In this document: in pieces, positions 34,002-42,880 of the stretch
Position numbering within the stretch: the first letter of the stretch is position 1
Layout: every line of letters starts with the position of its first letter
NCBI GenBank assembly: GCA_030428255.1
Contig: JAUIBT010000011.1
Coordinates: 1-64,000, forward strand
From: Alphaproteobacteria bacterium
Lineage (GTDB): Bacteria; Pseudomonadota; Alphaproteobacteria; UBA7985; JAUIBT01
Direction of reading: 5' to 3'
DNA: 64,000 nucleotides
The notes under the pieces: model-generated
Database searches by the model: none
What the model was told of the DNA's origin: nothing
Seen by the model: only the letters and a program-made list of their open reading frames with translations
Translations under genes and position numbers: made by a program

Positions 34002-34955
34002 ATGGGTCTTCTTATCGACGGTGTGTGGCACGACAAGGGCTATGATACCAAATCCAGCGGCGGGCGCTTTGTGCGTAAGGATGCGGGCTTTCGCTCTTGG
34101 GTCGAAGCTGCTGAAGGGGCCGAGTTTCCAGCAGAGCTAGGCCGCTACCATCTCTACGTCTCGCTGGCTTGTCCCTGGGCGCATCGCACGCTGATTTATC
34201 GCGAAATCAAAGGTTTGGTGGATCACATTTCGGTCTCTGTCGTCAACCCGGACATGCTGGAGCACGGCTGGACCTTCGATCCTGCGCCGGGCGTTGTGCC
34301 AGATGCCAACCTGCAAGCGCAGGCCCTGCATCAGGTCTACACCCACAGTCAGTCTGACTACTCGGGTCGCGTGACGGTTCCGGTCCTGTGGGACAAGCAT
34401 CAGCGCCGCATCGTTTCCAACGAGTCGTCTGAGATCATCCGTATGTTCGGCTCGGCCTTCGATCACCTGACTGGCAACACCCTGGATTTCTACCCTGAGG
34501 CCTTGCGCGCCGAGATCGACGCGGTGAACGAGCGCGTCTACCGTCGCGTCAACAATGGGGTCTATAAAGTGGGGTTTGCAGGCACCCAGGCGGTCTACGA
34601 AGAAGAAGTATCGCTGCTGTTTGAGACGCTCGATTGGCTGGAGCAGCGTTTGACTGGGGCGGACACTTTGGTCGGGGGGAAAATCACCGAGGCCGACTGG
34701 CGTTTGCTGCCGACCTTGCTGCGCTTTGATGCCGTCTATGTCGGGCACTTCAAGTGCAACTTGCGCCGCATCGCTGACTATCCGGCGCTTTCGGCCTATA
34801 TTGAGCGCTTGCTAGACTATCCGGGCGTGGCCAGTACCGTGAACATGGAGCACATCAAGCGCCATTACTATTTCAGTCATCGCCATTTAAACCCTTCAGG
34901 GATTGTACCTGCCGGACCGATTTTGCCCTTTTGGCCGCGGCCGGCTCAAGGCTAG
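34002..34955 (+). CDS. yqjG: Glutathionyl-hydroquinone reductase (Xi-class GST)
   Basis: 317 residues. YVSLACPWAHRTLIYREIKGL carries the catalytic Cys in the CPWAHR motif of the Xi class. The longer C-terminal GST domain includes LTGADTLVGGKITEADWRLLPTLLRFD and the ending KRHYYFSHRHLNPSGIVP. These enzymes remove glutathione from glutathionyl-hydroquinones, e.g. formed during aromatic or quinone stress. Single transcription unit. Confidence 0.93.
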   Translation: MGLLIDGVWHDKGYDTKSSGGRFVRKDAGFRSWVEAAEGAEFPAELGRYHLYVSLACPWAHRTLIYREIKGLVDHISVSVVNPDMLEHGWTFDPAPGVVPDANLQAQALHQVYTHSQSDYSGRVTVPVLWDKHQRRIVSNESSEIIRMFGSAFDHLTGNTLDFYPEALRAEIDAVNERVYRRVNNGVYKVGFAGTQAVYEEEVSLLFETLDWLEQRLTGADTLVGGKITEADWRLLPTLLRFDAVYVGHFKCNLRRIADYPALSAYIERLLDYPGVASTVNMEHIKRHYYFSHRHLNPSGIVPAGPILPFWPRPAQG

Positions 34956-35212
34956 TCGCTTGCTCAGCGCACCGGGGAGCAATGCTGGGTTGCTGTCAGC
35001 AGATCGCGGACACCTAATCCGAGCAGTTCTTGCGTCGCTACGCTAAAGGTCTAAGACTACGTGCTAGTAAAATTTCAATACCTACCGACTACATGGAATT
35101 TAATGACGATTTGATCGCGCATGATGCAATTGTGAACAGGAGCGGATTGATTATTTGCCGCAGTGTGCTAGGCGAGTTTAGCTAATTTCGCACGATGTTT
35201 GGGGATTCTTAC

Positions 35213-35782
35213 ATGCGCTCATTTTTTGCTGTCCTGGGCCTGATTGGCCTGCTCTTTACAGTGCCTGCCTCAGCGGTAGACACAGAAAATACCGCCGTGA
35301 CCCTGGCCGCGCCCGAGCAAAGCGTGCAGCTTGCCGCAACGGTCTTCAAGAGCAGTCGGGTGCCAAGCGGCAATGCGGGCCGCGTTGGCCCGATCCGTAA
35401 TGTCTCCGCCAGCTTGGGAGGCCGTTCGGGCGATGTCGTTGCCAAGATCTATCTGGCGCGCCAGGAGATGGAGGTCTATATCAACGGCAACTTGCGCCAC
35501 ACCTGGAAGATCTCGTCCGGTCGTTCTGGCTATTCGACCCCGCGCGGTACCTTCCGTCCGCAGCGGATCTATTCGTCCTACTTCTCTCGCAAATACGACA
35601 ACGCCCCCATGCCAAGCGCGGTCTTCTTTCGCGGTGGCTATGCGGTTCACGGCACCGGCCACATTTCGGCGCTGGGGCGTCGCGCCTCGCACGGCTGCGT
35701 GCGCTTGCATCCCAACAATGCGCGCCAGTTTTTTAACTTAGCCAAGACCTATGGTCGGAACATCAAGATCCAGATCATCTAA
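35213..35782 (+). CDS. L,D-transpeptidase (YkuD domain)
   Basis: 189 residues from ATG 35213; GGGGATT is upstream, and an ATG at 35195 is in frame. A signal peptide ends near ASAVD. The catalytic domain spans about 80-189: VKIYLARQEMEVYING-type beta strands, AVHGTGHISALGRRASHGCVRL with the catalytic Cys in SHGCVR, and a C-terminal FNLAKTYGRNIKI. It would crosslink peptidoglycan 3-3 or anchor proteins in the periplasm. A strong terminator follows. Confidence 0.93.
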   Translation: MRSFFAVLGLIGLLFTVPASAVDTENTAVTLAAPEQSVQLAATVFKSSRVPSGNAGRVGPIRNVSASLGGRSGDVVAKIYLARQEMEVYINGNLRHTWKISSGRSGYSTPRGTFRPQRIYSSYFSRKYDNAPMPSAVFFRGGYAVHGTGHISALGRRASHGCVRLHPNNARQFFNLAKTYGRNIKIQII

Positions 35783-35812
35783 GCGGCACATCGTTTGAGA
35801 GAAGCCTGTTTA

Positions 35813-35850
35813 GGGGCACTGAGGACGGTTGGTCTTTGGTGCCCTTTTTT
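35813..35850 (+). terminator. Rho-independent terminator of the L,D-transpeptidase gene
   Basis: GGGGCAC at 35813-35819 pairs with GTGCCC at 35839-35844, directly followed by six T residues. It stands 31 nt beyond the stop codon. Confidence 0.85.
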
Positions 35851-35994
35851 GCTCCCGCACGCCGCAAGCGGCAGGCGGCGGCTGCGAAGGTGGCTATGTG
35901 GGTTGCTCATCTTGCAAATCCTGGCAGGTTGCGCGCTGCGCAAGGCTGCTGGGCGTGTTTGCTCTGAGCCGCAAAGTCTGCTAGCTCCAAACCC

Positions 35995-36423
35995 ATGCAG
36001 TGGATGAGTTATTTGTTGGTGGCGCTTGGTGGCGCGCTGGGAGCTATGGCCCGCTTTGGCTTAGCCCAGCTGGGGCAAGTCTGGGGCTGGAGCGGCCTGC
36101 CCTGGGCCACCTTGCTCGCCAATACCTTGGGCAGCTTCGCAATGGGCGCCTTGGCGGTTCCCGTCACCGCAGCCATGCTCGGCGGGGCCAACGAGGCCGC
36201 CTGGGCCGGTGGCGTTCGCGCTCTGATCATGGTCGGCTTTTTAGGGGCCTTTACCACCTACTCCAGCTTTTCGTTGGAGGTCTGGCGTTTGGCCGAAGGG
36301 CCGGGACACCAGGCCAGTCTGGTTGCCTTGGCCTATGGCTTGGGCACGCTGGTGCTGGCGGTCTTGGCCTGCGGGCTGGGTCTTTGGGTGGCGGGTGCCA
36401 TCTTGCATCTGCGCGCGCCCTGA
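35995..36423 (+). CDS. crcB: Fluoride ion channel CrcB/Fluc
   Basis: A 142-residue, four-helix dual-topology fluoride exporter. GGALGAMARFGL, ATLLANTLGSFAMG and GFLGAFTTYSSFSLE are the three conserved blocks, the last with the Phe/Thr residues that line the pore. I find no fluoride riboswitch in the 150 nt upstream. An RluA gene follows with 123 nt between. Confidence 0.95.
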   Translation: MQWMSYLLVALGGALGAMARFGLAQLGQVWGWSGLPWATLLANTLGSFAMGALAVPVTAAMLGGANEAAWAGGVRALIMVGFLGAFTTYSSFSLEVWRLAEGPGHQASLVALAYGLGTLVLAVLACGLGLWVAGAILHLRAP

Positions 36424-36546
36424 CGCATATGATCGCCAAGGTATGGTCGCCGATCTGCCCGAGCGATGGAATTTATCGGCGATACCAAAGCAAGGCGGCC
36501 GGTCGCGATGGTGGCCGTAGTTCGGTTTTGCTCCAAGGAGGCCCAG

Positions 36547-37746
36547 GTGAGCCCAAACGATCCGTCAACTGATGACCAAGCCACAAGGCAGGCTGACACC
36601 CCTTTGAGCAAGCAGGCTGAGGGCGCTGCGCAAAACGCATCAGACGCGCCAAACGCACCAGACGCGCCAGGCGAGCAGGCCGCAGGACAAGCAGATAGCC
36701 AACCCGAAGCCGCAAGCGCGAGCAAAGCCAAAACGCCCGTTGTGCAAGAGCGCGTCGCGCGCGAGTTCGATGGTCAACGCCTGGATCGCTGGTTCAAAGA
36801 ACAGCGCCCAGGGCTCAGTTTCGGGCGGTTGTCCAAGCTGCTGCGCACGGGTCAAGTCCGCGTGGACTCCAAGCGCGCCAAGGCTGACACACGCCTGTCC
36901 GCAGGACAGATCATCCGCATCCCGCCCCTGGAGCTGGACACGCTGGCCAGCCCGGCAACCGCCAAGAGCGGCCTACGCACGGGCCTCAGCGAGGCCGACC
37001 GCCTGCTGCTGGAGCAAGCCTTGGTCTATGAGGACGACGACATCGTCGCGCTGAACAAGCCGCCGGGCCTGGCTGTGCAGGGCGGTTCGGGCACCGCGCG
37101 CCACCTGGACGGCCTGGTGTCTGCCTGGCGCAAGAGCGGGCGGCTGCGCTTGGTACATCGCCTGGACAAAGACACCTCGGGCCTGATCTTGCTGGCCAAG
37201 AGCGTCGGCGCGGCCAACCGGCTGACCCAGGCCTTCAAGACTGGCGGCATCGAAAAGACCTATTGGGCGATTGTCGTGGGGCGTCCGCCCTATGCTTCGG
37301 GCGAGATCAAGGCACCGATCTCCAAGATGGCGGGCACCAATCGGGCTGGTGGCGCAGGCTCGGGCGGTGAGCGCATGGTGGTCAACGATCAAGGGCAGTT
37401 CGCGCTGACCCACTACCAGGTGGTGGATAAGGCCGGGCACCGCGCAGCTTGGCTGGCACTGTCGCCGCGCACCGGGCGCACCCACCAATTGCGCGTCCAC
37501 TGCGAGCATATGGGCACGCCCATCTTGGGCGACGGTAAGTACGGCGGTCAAAACGCCTTCTTGGACGGTCTGGACTTGTCGCGAAAGCTCCACTTGCACG
37601 CCCGCCAATTGTTGGTGCCGCACCCTGAGTTGGGTGAGCTGCGCCTGACTGCTGATCTGCCGCCACATATGGCGACGACCTTTGGCACGCTTGGTTTCAG
37701 CCTGAATGTGGCGCGTGACTTGGACGAAGACGCGCCCTGGCGCTGA
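36547..37746 (+). CDS. RluA-family 23S rRNA pseudouridine synthase (RluC/D-like)
   Basis: 399 residues from the GTG at 36547, set by AAGGAGG five nucleotides upstream; an in-frame ATG at 36466 lacks such a site. An acidic, Ala-rich disordered N-terminus (to about 60) precedes an S4 RNA-binding domain (DGQRLDRWFKEQRPGLSFGRLSKLLR) and the catalytic domain with VHRLDKDTSGLILLAK (catalytic Asp) and GRTHQLRVHCEHMGTPILGD. The exact target uridines cannot be decided from sequence. The HAD gene follows 45 nt later. Confidence 0.92.
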   Translation: MSPNDPSTDDQATRQADTPLSKQAEGAAQNASDAPNAPDAPGEQAAGQADSQPEAASASKAKTPVVQERVAREFDGQRLDRWFKEQRPGLSFGRLSKLLRTGQVRVDSKRAKADTRLSAGQIIRIPPLELDTLASPATAKSGLRTGLSEADRLLLEQALVYEDDDIVALNKPPGLAVQGGSGTARHLDGLVSAWRKSGRLRLVHRLDKDTSGLILLAKSVGAANRLTQAFKTGGIEKTYWAIVVGRPPYASGEIKAPISKMAGTNRAGGAGSGGERMVVNDQGQFALTHYQVVDKAGHRAAWLALSPRTGRTHQLRVHCEHMGTPILGDGKYGGQNAFLDGLDLSRKLHLHARQLLVPHPELGELRLTADLPPHMATTFGTLGFSLNVARDLDEDAPWR

Positions 37747-37791
37747 TGAATTTCACCCTGCTGTTCGGCCCCGAACCGACAAAGTTGAGCT

Positions 37792-38475
37792 ATGACTGAA
37801 CCTGGACATCGCTTTCGCCTGCTGGCGTTTGATTTCGACGGCACGCTGGCTGACAGCAGCGCCAATATTTACCGCTCTGCGCGCGCAGCTTTTGCTAGCC
37901 TGGGGCTGACCTATCCGGGCGATGCAGCGGTGGGCGCGACGGTGGGCCTGGACCTGATCGGCTGTGCGCGGCGCTGGCTGCCCGAGGGCGAGGCTGTAGA
38001 CCACCTGGCCTTGGCGGATGCCTACCGCCATGCCTTTGTGACCATGCGCCAGCAAGCCGACTTTCACGAACCGCTGTTTGACGGCGTGCGCGAGACCTTG
38101 GGCGCCTTGAGCCATGACGCTGTTTTTATGGGGATTTGTACCGGCAAGAATCGGCGTGGTTTGGATCATATGCTGAACTATCATGCGATCGAGCATCACT
38201 TTCACACCCTGCAAACGCCGGACACCAACGCCTCGAAACCTGCACCAGATATGGTGGTCGCGGCCCTATCAGAGACCGGGTGCGAAGCGCCTGACTGCGT
38301 GGTGGTGGGCGACACCAGCTATGACATGCTGATGGCCAAGGCCGCAGGGGCGCTGGCGGTGGGGGTCAGCTATGGCCACCACCTGGAGCGCGATTTGCTG
38401 CAGGCGGGCGCGGACCTGATAATCCACGCCATGGCCGAGCTGCCTGCTGCCTTGGTTCGCCTGTCTGATCGTTAG
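37792..38475 (+). CDS. HAD-superfamily hydrolase, phosphoglycolate-phosphatase-like
   Basis: 227 residues. FDFDGTLADS contains the nucleophile Asp, ICTGKNRRG the motif II Thr, ASKPAPDM the motif III Lys and VVVGDTSYDMLMAKAAG motif IV. The four-helix cap fits Gph-type enzymes. It commonly follows the RluA gene in alphaproteobacteria; the substrate is unproven. Convergent with the Cys-rich secreted gene, 10 nt between stops. Confidence 0.9.
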   Translation: MTEPGHRFRLLAFDFDGTLADSSANIYRSARAAFASLGLTYPGDAAVGATVGLDLIGCARRWLPEGEAVDHLALADAYRHAFVTMRQQADFHEPLFDGVRETLGALSHDAVFMGICTGKNRRGLDHMLNYHAIEHHFHTLQTPDTNASKPAPDMVVAALSETGCEAPDCVVVGDTSYDMLMAKAAGALAVGVSYGHHLERDLLQAGADLIIHAMAELPAALVRLSDR

Positions 38476-38485
38476 CGCCAGAGCG

Positions 38486-39229
38486 CTAGGGTTGGAGCAG
38501 CAGGGCTTGGCCCGCGCTGAGGGTGGCGGCCGCTTCGACTAGGTTGCCGTCTTGAATGCTAATCCTTAGCAATTGCGTTGCATTCGCTTCCCGGGCAGCT
38601 TGTTTGAATTCTTCCGGTATGTTGGAATCTATGAAAACAAGGTCGTCAGGGTTGATGCATTTGCAATTGCCCAGATCATCGGGGCGGTCGATTTCTATTG
38701 CGTCTGCGAAGATGTGTTTCCAGCAGTCTTTGTCATCGATTGGGCAGTTCGCAGCAATACTCTTAAATCGGCATGCATTGACGATCTCGTCAAAATGGTA
38801 GCCAGGTGGGCAGCGGGAAATCAGCTCTATACATCCCAGGGTTAGGCATCGATCTGACCAAGCTTTGTGCTGGTAGCTCTCAAGATCAAAGACCTGCGCA
38901 TCATTTCTAATGTTACGAATCTTGTCGCCTTTGATCATGATTTTCGAAGAGCAAATCTTCTCCCAAGGGCTGCCTTGGCGGTAGTATATGAGCTTACAGA
39001 TTTCAGGAACCTTAGATCCTTCGAATGGAAACAGCGCGGGAACGCCCTCTTGCCACCGAAATTCGCCGCTGCCTTCAGGCAAAGTCAGCCCTTGGGGCTG
39101 TTGCAGCAGCATCTGAAGATCGCTGCGTGAGATCAGGATTTGATCCTCGGCCAAGGCCGCTTGCGGCGTTAGCAGGATCGAAAGGTTGGCCAAGACGGCC
39201 GCGAACACAGCCAAAGTGATGTTGCGCAT
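38486..39229 (-). CDS. Cys-rich secreted protein of unknown function
   Basis: 247 residues with a signal peptide of about 27 residues ending QAALA before EDQ. The mature part has ten cysteines, most between about 90 and 200 (RCLTLGCIELISRCPPGYHF, NACRFK, ANCPIDDKDCW, NCKC), a spacing that suggests several periplasmic disulfides. I recognise no domain. Base composition is clearly more A+T rich and codon use less biased than in the genes on both sides, so recent acquisition is possible. AAGGGAG precedes the ATG, and a good promoter lies at 39261-39289. Confidence 0.7.
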   Translation of the reverse strand: MRNITLAVFAAVLANLSILLTPQAALAEDQILISRSDLQMLLQQPQGLTLPEGSGEFRWQEGVPALFPFEGSKVPEICKLIYYRQGSPWEKICSSKIMIKGDKIRNIRNDAQVFDLESYQHKAWSDRCLTLGCIELISRCPPGYHFDEIVNACRFKSIAANCPIDDKDCWKHIFADAIEIDRPDDLGNCKCINPDDLVFIDSNIPEEFKQAAREANATQLLRISIQDGNLVEAAATLSAGQALLLQP

Positions 39230-39260
39230 GATGGGTCTCCCTTAAGTGTTATTAAGAGAG

Positions 39261-39289
39261 ATCATACCCGAAAAGGGTTAAAAAATCAA
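39261..39289 (-). promoter_or_regulatory. Sigma-70-type promoter of the Cys-rich secreted gene
   Basis: On the minus strand TTGATT (39289-39284) and TATGAT (39266-39261) are separated by exactly 17 nt. The predicted transcript start near 39254 leaves a 25-nt leader with AAGGGAG before the ATG at 39229. Confidence 0.65.
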
Positions 39290-39305
39290 AAAACCATTAT
39301 TGGAT

Positions 39306-39321
39306 TGACGCGTTAGCGTCA
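39306..39321 (-). terminator. Short hairpin at the end of the ubiH-like gene
   Basis: TGACGC and GCGTCA form a perfect 6-bp stem with a 4-nt loop overlapping the stop codon; two runs of T follow on the minus strand within 30 nt. It is weak as a terminator but positioned as one. Confidence 0.35.
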
Positions 39322-40632
39322 CCCCGGCAGCACCCCGGTGGCCATAACCGGCAGCTTGGAGCCGAAATTCGGGCCAAAGCCCATAGCCTCGACAATCAGG
39401 CGCTTCTTGAGGCGTGGCATGCGATCCACCGCCGCCAGTCCCAAGTCGCGGGCAATGCGGATCGGCGGCAAAGCGGTCGAGAACAGGCGGTCGAGTGCGT
39501 CGGTCGCGGCCAGCATGGCGGCGTTGTCGGGGCGTCGCCATGCCTGATAGCGCTCAAGTTGATGCAGGTCGCCCAGAGCCAGGCCGCGTTCACGGGATTC
39601 GACCAGGATCTCGGCCAGGCTGGCAATGTCCTTAAGAGCCAGGTTGAAACCCTGGCCCGCGATGGGGTGGACGCCGTGCGCCGCGTCGCCGATCAAGGCC
39701 AAGCCTGGCACGACATAGCGATCAGCATGCTGCGCCGACAAGGGATAGACCCAGCGCTGGCCCACGGGAGTCAGGCGGCCCAACCAGGGCCCAAAGCTGG
39801 CGTTGAGGCAGTCTGCTAAGTCGTCTTGGCTCAGGCGTGACAGGCCTTTAGCAGCGGCCTCAGACTTGGTCCAAACCAGCGAGGAGCGGTGGGTGCCGTC
39901 AGCCAGATCGGGCAGCGGCAGGGCAGCAAAGGGCCCGTCGGGCATGAAGTGCTCATAGGCCCAATTGTTGTGCGGCTCGCTGTGATGCAGGCATGTGACC
40001 AGCGCCCACTGGTTATAGGGCCAGGCCTTGAGGCCAATGCCAGCGGCTTGGCGAGTGGGCGAGGGGCGGCCATCGCAGGCCAGTACCAAATCGGCCACCA
40101 GGCGGCGGCCATCTTTCATGCCAAGTTGCGGTAAAGGCTGCGAGAAGTCGAACTCGGCCACTTCGCACTCGGTCCACAGCTTGTCGCCCAATGCGGCGCT
40201 CATGGCTTTGAACAGGATATTGCGAATGGGCTGATTCTCGGTGATGTAGCCCATGGGCCCGTCGCGATAGCTGCCCGCGTCCGTGATCCCCAGATCGGCG
40301 ACGTTGAAGGTCATTTGCAGCGGCGAGATGCGCCCGTTGCGCTGAGCGTCGGTGATGCGGATGTGGTCAATCGCGCTGGCGTAGGGCGTCATGGCCTCCC
40401 AAAGACCCAGCGATTGGAAAATCTGCTGCCCGGCCTTGGCGATGGCGTGGCCGCGCCCGTCAAAGCTGTTGTCCAAGGTCACGGGGTAGGGTGCGCGCTC
40501 GATCAAGCGCACGTCAAAGCCCAGTTTCGCAAAGGTAATCGCGGTTGTCATGCCCGCGAAGCTGCCGCCGATGATGGCGATTTCACAGCGTTCGGTCTGC
40601 GGGGGTGTGGTTTGGGCGGCGGTCTCGGTCAT
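39319..40632 (-). CDS. UbiH/UbiF/COQ6-family FAD-dependent hydroxylase
   Basis: 437 residues from ATG 40632, with GGAGC upstream; a longer frame to 40806 has no support. EIAIIGGSFAGMTTAITFAKLGFDVRLIE is the FAD-binding Rossmann motif (IIGGSFAG at 20-27), VADLVLACDGRPS the middle DG motif, and LALIGDAAHGVHPIAGQGFNLAL the COQ6/UbiH signature. It would hydroxylate the ubiquinone ring; which position cannot be read from sequence. No other ubi gene is in the window. Confidence 0.9.
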   Translation of the reverse strand: MTETAAQTTPPQTERCEIAIIGGSFAGMTTAITFAKLGFDVRLIERAPYPVTLDNSFDGRGHAIAKAGQQIFQSLGLWEAMTPYASAIDHIRITDAQRNGRISPLQMTFNVADLGITDAGSYRDGPMGYITENQPIRNILFKAMSAALGDKLWTECEVAEFDFSQPLPQLGMKDGRRLVADLVLACDGRPSPTRQAAGIGLKAWPYNQWALVTCLHHSEPHNNWAYEHFMPDGPFAALPLPDLADGTHRSSLVWTKSEAAAKGLSRLSQDDLADCLNASFGPWLGRLTPVGQRWVYPLSAQHADRYVVPGLALIGDAAHGVHPIAGQGFNLALKDIASLAEILVESRERGLALGDLHQLERYQAWRRPDNAAMLAATDALDRLFSTALPPIRIARDLGLAAVDRMPRLKKRLIVEAMGFGPNFGSKLPVMATGVLPG

Positions 40633-41023
40633 GGCAAGCTCCAGTGCAGGGCGATCAGCGCGGGTGACTATAGACAGATAGATGGTGCTTGCGGCTGGGA
40701 CAAGGCGGCACAGCGGCAGACTACGTGGGGGCCGCCGCAGCGTTTTAGTGATTAAAAAATCATCAAAAATTGAAATGTCTCGAAAAATTGCGCGAATTAT
40801 GAACAATGCAGATTAAAATTTAGTCACTACGAAGTTAGCCTAATCGTGTCCTGATGGCCCGTGAAACATCGATTCAAATCCATAGTGCATTGAAATTAAA
40901 ACATTAAATCTGCTTATGCCAAACTTGGCACGATCCTTGAACAGTAAGAGGCAGGGGAGGCTGTCTCAGCAGACCTCCACCACCTTGGACCCGAACGATA
41001 ATTACCAAATCAGGAATGTGCTC
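40633..41023. other. AT-rich divergent region between ubiH-like gene and amt
   Basis: 391 nt, strongly A+T rich from 40745 to 40920. It contains the sigma-54 promoter of amt near its right end. I see no convincing NtrC dyad and no small gene; the frame that begins at 40916 starts upstream of the promoter. Confidence 0.55.
40926..40941 (+). promoter_or_regulatory. Sigma-54 (-24/-12) promoter of amt
   Basis: TGGCACG, 4 nt, TTGAA matches the RpoN consensus TGGCACG-N4-TTGCA with one change at the -12 element; the GG and G(A) doublets are correctly 10 nt apart. It lies 83 nt before the amt ATG. A nitrogen-controlled ammonium transporter is the classic RpoN/NtrC target. Confidence 0.72.
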
Positions 41024-42400
41024 ATGTCTCCAGCCTCCTCGACCAAATTTAACGCGCGACTTAAGGCCAGCTTCAAAGGCTGGCATCGCCCAACGGGCGG
41101 GCTCGGCCTGGCTGCGGCAAGCTGGCTCGCGCTGGGCCAACCGGCCTTTGCCCAAGTGAGCCCCGAAGTCGCGCACATCTTCAACACCTTCTCTTTCCTC
41201 GTCTGCGGGGCGCTGGTCATGTTTATGGCCGCGGGCTTTGCCATGTTGGAGGCTGGCCTGGTGCGCTCCAAGAACGTCGCCACGATCTTGCTCAAGAACA
41301 TCGCGCTCTATTCTGTGGCGGGCATTTTGTTCTATCTCATCGGCTATGCACTCATGTATCCGGCCGATGCCTGGATCACAGGGGCACAGATTTTAGGATT
41401 CGCCAGCGGCGGAGCCCCCTACAACCCGGGCGATATCGCCGCGCCTGATTTGGAGACCGGTTATTCGGTGTCGTCAGACTGGTTCTTCCAGATGGTGTTC
41501 GTGGCAACGGCCGCCTCGGTGGTGTCTGGCACCATCGCGGAGCGCACCAAGCTGTGGAGCTTCATGATCTTTGTCGTGGTCTTGACCGGCTTCATTTACC
41601 CGATCCAGGGGTCTTGGACCTGGGGCGGCGGTTGGCTTGCTGACATGGGTTTCAGTGACTTCGCCGGTTCGACCATCGTTCACTCGGTTGGTGGCTGGGC
41701 AGCCCTGGTTGGCGCATTGATGGTTGGCCCGCGCTTGGGCAAGTTCAGCGGTCGCAAGATCAACGCTCTGCCGGGTCACAGCATGCCTTTGGCGACCTTG
41801 GGCACCTTCATCTTGTGGCTCGGTTGGTTTGGCTTCAACGGTGGCTCGCAGTTGGCACTGGGCTCGGCAGCCGATGCAACCGCCATGTCGATCGTCTTCG
41901 TTAACACCAACATGGCAGCAGCGGCAGGCGTGGTCGCGGCTATGATCACCGCGCAACTCTGGTTCGGGAAGGTCGATTTGACCATGTCTTTGAACGGCGC
42001 TCTGGCAGGGCTGGTCTCCATCACCGCTGGACCCGACGTCTCAACGCCGTTGTTGGCGATGATCATTGGCGGCATCGGCGGGGCCTTGTGTGTGGCCTCG
42101 GTGGTCTTCCTTGAGCGTTTGCGCATCGATGATGTTGTTGGCGCGATCTCTGTCCACCTGGTTTGTGGCATTTGGGGCACCCTGGCGGTCGGCATCTTCA
42201 ACCCCAAAGTGGCTTTGGACGTGCAGATCATTGGTATCCTTGCCATTGGCGCCTTCGTGTCGATCTGCTCTTGGGTGGCCTGGAGCCTCATCAACCTGGT
42301 AGTCGGTCTGCGCGTTAGCCCAGAAGAAGAGACCAGCGGACTGGATGAAGCCGAAATCGGTCTGCAAGCCTACCCAGAGTTCGGCAAGAACTCCTTCTAA
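41024..42400 (+). CDS. amt: Ammonium transporter
   Basis: 458 residues from ATG 41024; AGGAATG is upstream. A cleavable signal-like segment (GLGLAAASWLALGQPAFAQ) precedes about eleven transmembrane helices. GFAMLEAGLVRSKN, DFAGSTIVHSVGGWAALVGALMVGPRLG and GWFGFNGGSQ are Amt/MEP signatures with the pore His residues. It conducts ammonium into the cell under nitrogen limitation. No glnK gene is adjacent, which is unusual for amt loci. Confidence 0.96.
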   Translation: MSPASSTKFNARLKASFKGWHRPTGGLGLAAASWLALGQPAFAQVSPEVAHIFNTFSFLVCGALVMFMAAGFAMLEAGLVRSKNVATILLKNIALYSVAGILFYLIGYALMYPADAWITGAQILGFASGGAPYNPGDIAAPDLETGYSVSSDWFFQMVFVATAASVVSGTIAERTKLWSFMIFVVVLTGFIYPIQGSWTWGGGWLADMGFSDFAGSTIVHSVGGWAALVGALMVGPRLGKFSGRKINALPGHSMPLATLGTFILWLGWFGFNGGSQLALGSAADATAMSIVFVNTNMAAAAGVVAAMITAQLWFGKVDLTMSLNGALAGLVSITAGPDVSTPLLAMIIGGIGGALCVASVVFLERLRIDDVVGAISVHLVCGIWGTLAVGIFNPKVALDVQIIGILAIGAFVSICSWVAWSLINLVVGLRVSPEEETSGLDEAEIGLQAYPEFGKNSF

Positions 42401-42496
42401 GACCAGTACCCTTGCGAGGTTCCGCTCTTGGAGCCTCGCACACAGCTAGGGCAGGGCAATTGATAGCAGGGAGGCAAGCCGCTCCATGCCTTGCCC

Positions 42497-42549
42497 GGAG
42501 CCACGGATGCGCGCCGTTAAATAACAACAGGGTCTCCATTCGTGGCTCC
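42497..42549. repeat. Inverted repeat with 9-bp arms
   Basis: GGAGCCACG (42497-42505) and CGTGGCTCC (42541-42549) are perfectly complementary with 35 nt between. Confidence 0.6.
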
Positions 42550-42658
42550 TTGCTCTGCAAATGCGCGCCGCCTTTGCGATGGCCGTGTTGACACAGGGTT
42601 GGACCACACGACCAACCTCAGCTTTGCAAGCGATCTCTCCCCTTGATGGCTTGCTATC

Positions 42659-42695
42659 GGGCTCCGATCTTGACCCGCCCTTAAGATCGGAGCCC
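42659..42695. repeat. Perfect 13-bp inverted repeat
   Basis: GGGCTCCGATCTT (42659-42671) and AAGATCGGAGCCC (42683-42695) pair without a mismatch around an 11-nt loop. No T-tract follows on either strand, so it is not a standard terminator. Confidence 0.75.
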
Positions 42696-42800
42696 ATCTT
42701 GCCCGCATGAAAGCTTTGCGCCACCGCAGGGCCAGCGCCTACCACCGGGGGCGGGCAGATCAAAAAAGGATAGATGGTCGGGCCGCTCTGGGTGGCGGCG

Positions 42801-42820
42801 CAAGCCCTACTCAGGGCTTG
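42801..42820. repeat. Compact hairpin CAAGCCCT/AGGGCTTG
   Basis: A perfect 8-bp stem with a 4-nt loop (ACTC fills the gap), within a segment from 42775 to 42925 that is rich in local complementarity and ends in the terminator-like hairpin. Confidence 0.6.
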
Positions 42821-42880
42821 GGCGCGAGCCCCCGCAAGCCGCTTCGGGCCATCGCAACCGGTGCGTTCCCCTAGACTTAA

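Noticed and set aside
35851-35994. Fluoride riboswitch upstream of crcB
   Set aside because: The conserved riboswitch core is not found in the available leader.
35795-36007. Short frame with a possible lipobox (LAGC) between the transpeptidase and crcB
   Set aside because: It starts at a TTG with no good ribosome-binding site, runs through the transpeptidase terminator and overlaps the crcB start, so a lipoprotein gene is unlikely.
40916-41023. N-terminal extension of amt to the ATG at 40916
   Set aside because: It begins upstream of and runs through the sigma-54 promoter; the ATG at 41024 has a ribosome-binding site and a signal-like segment.
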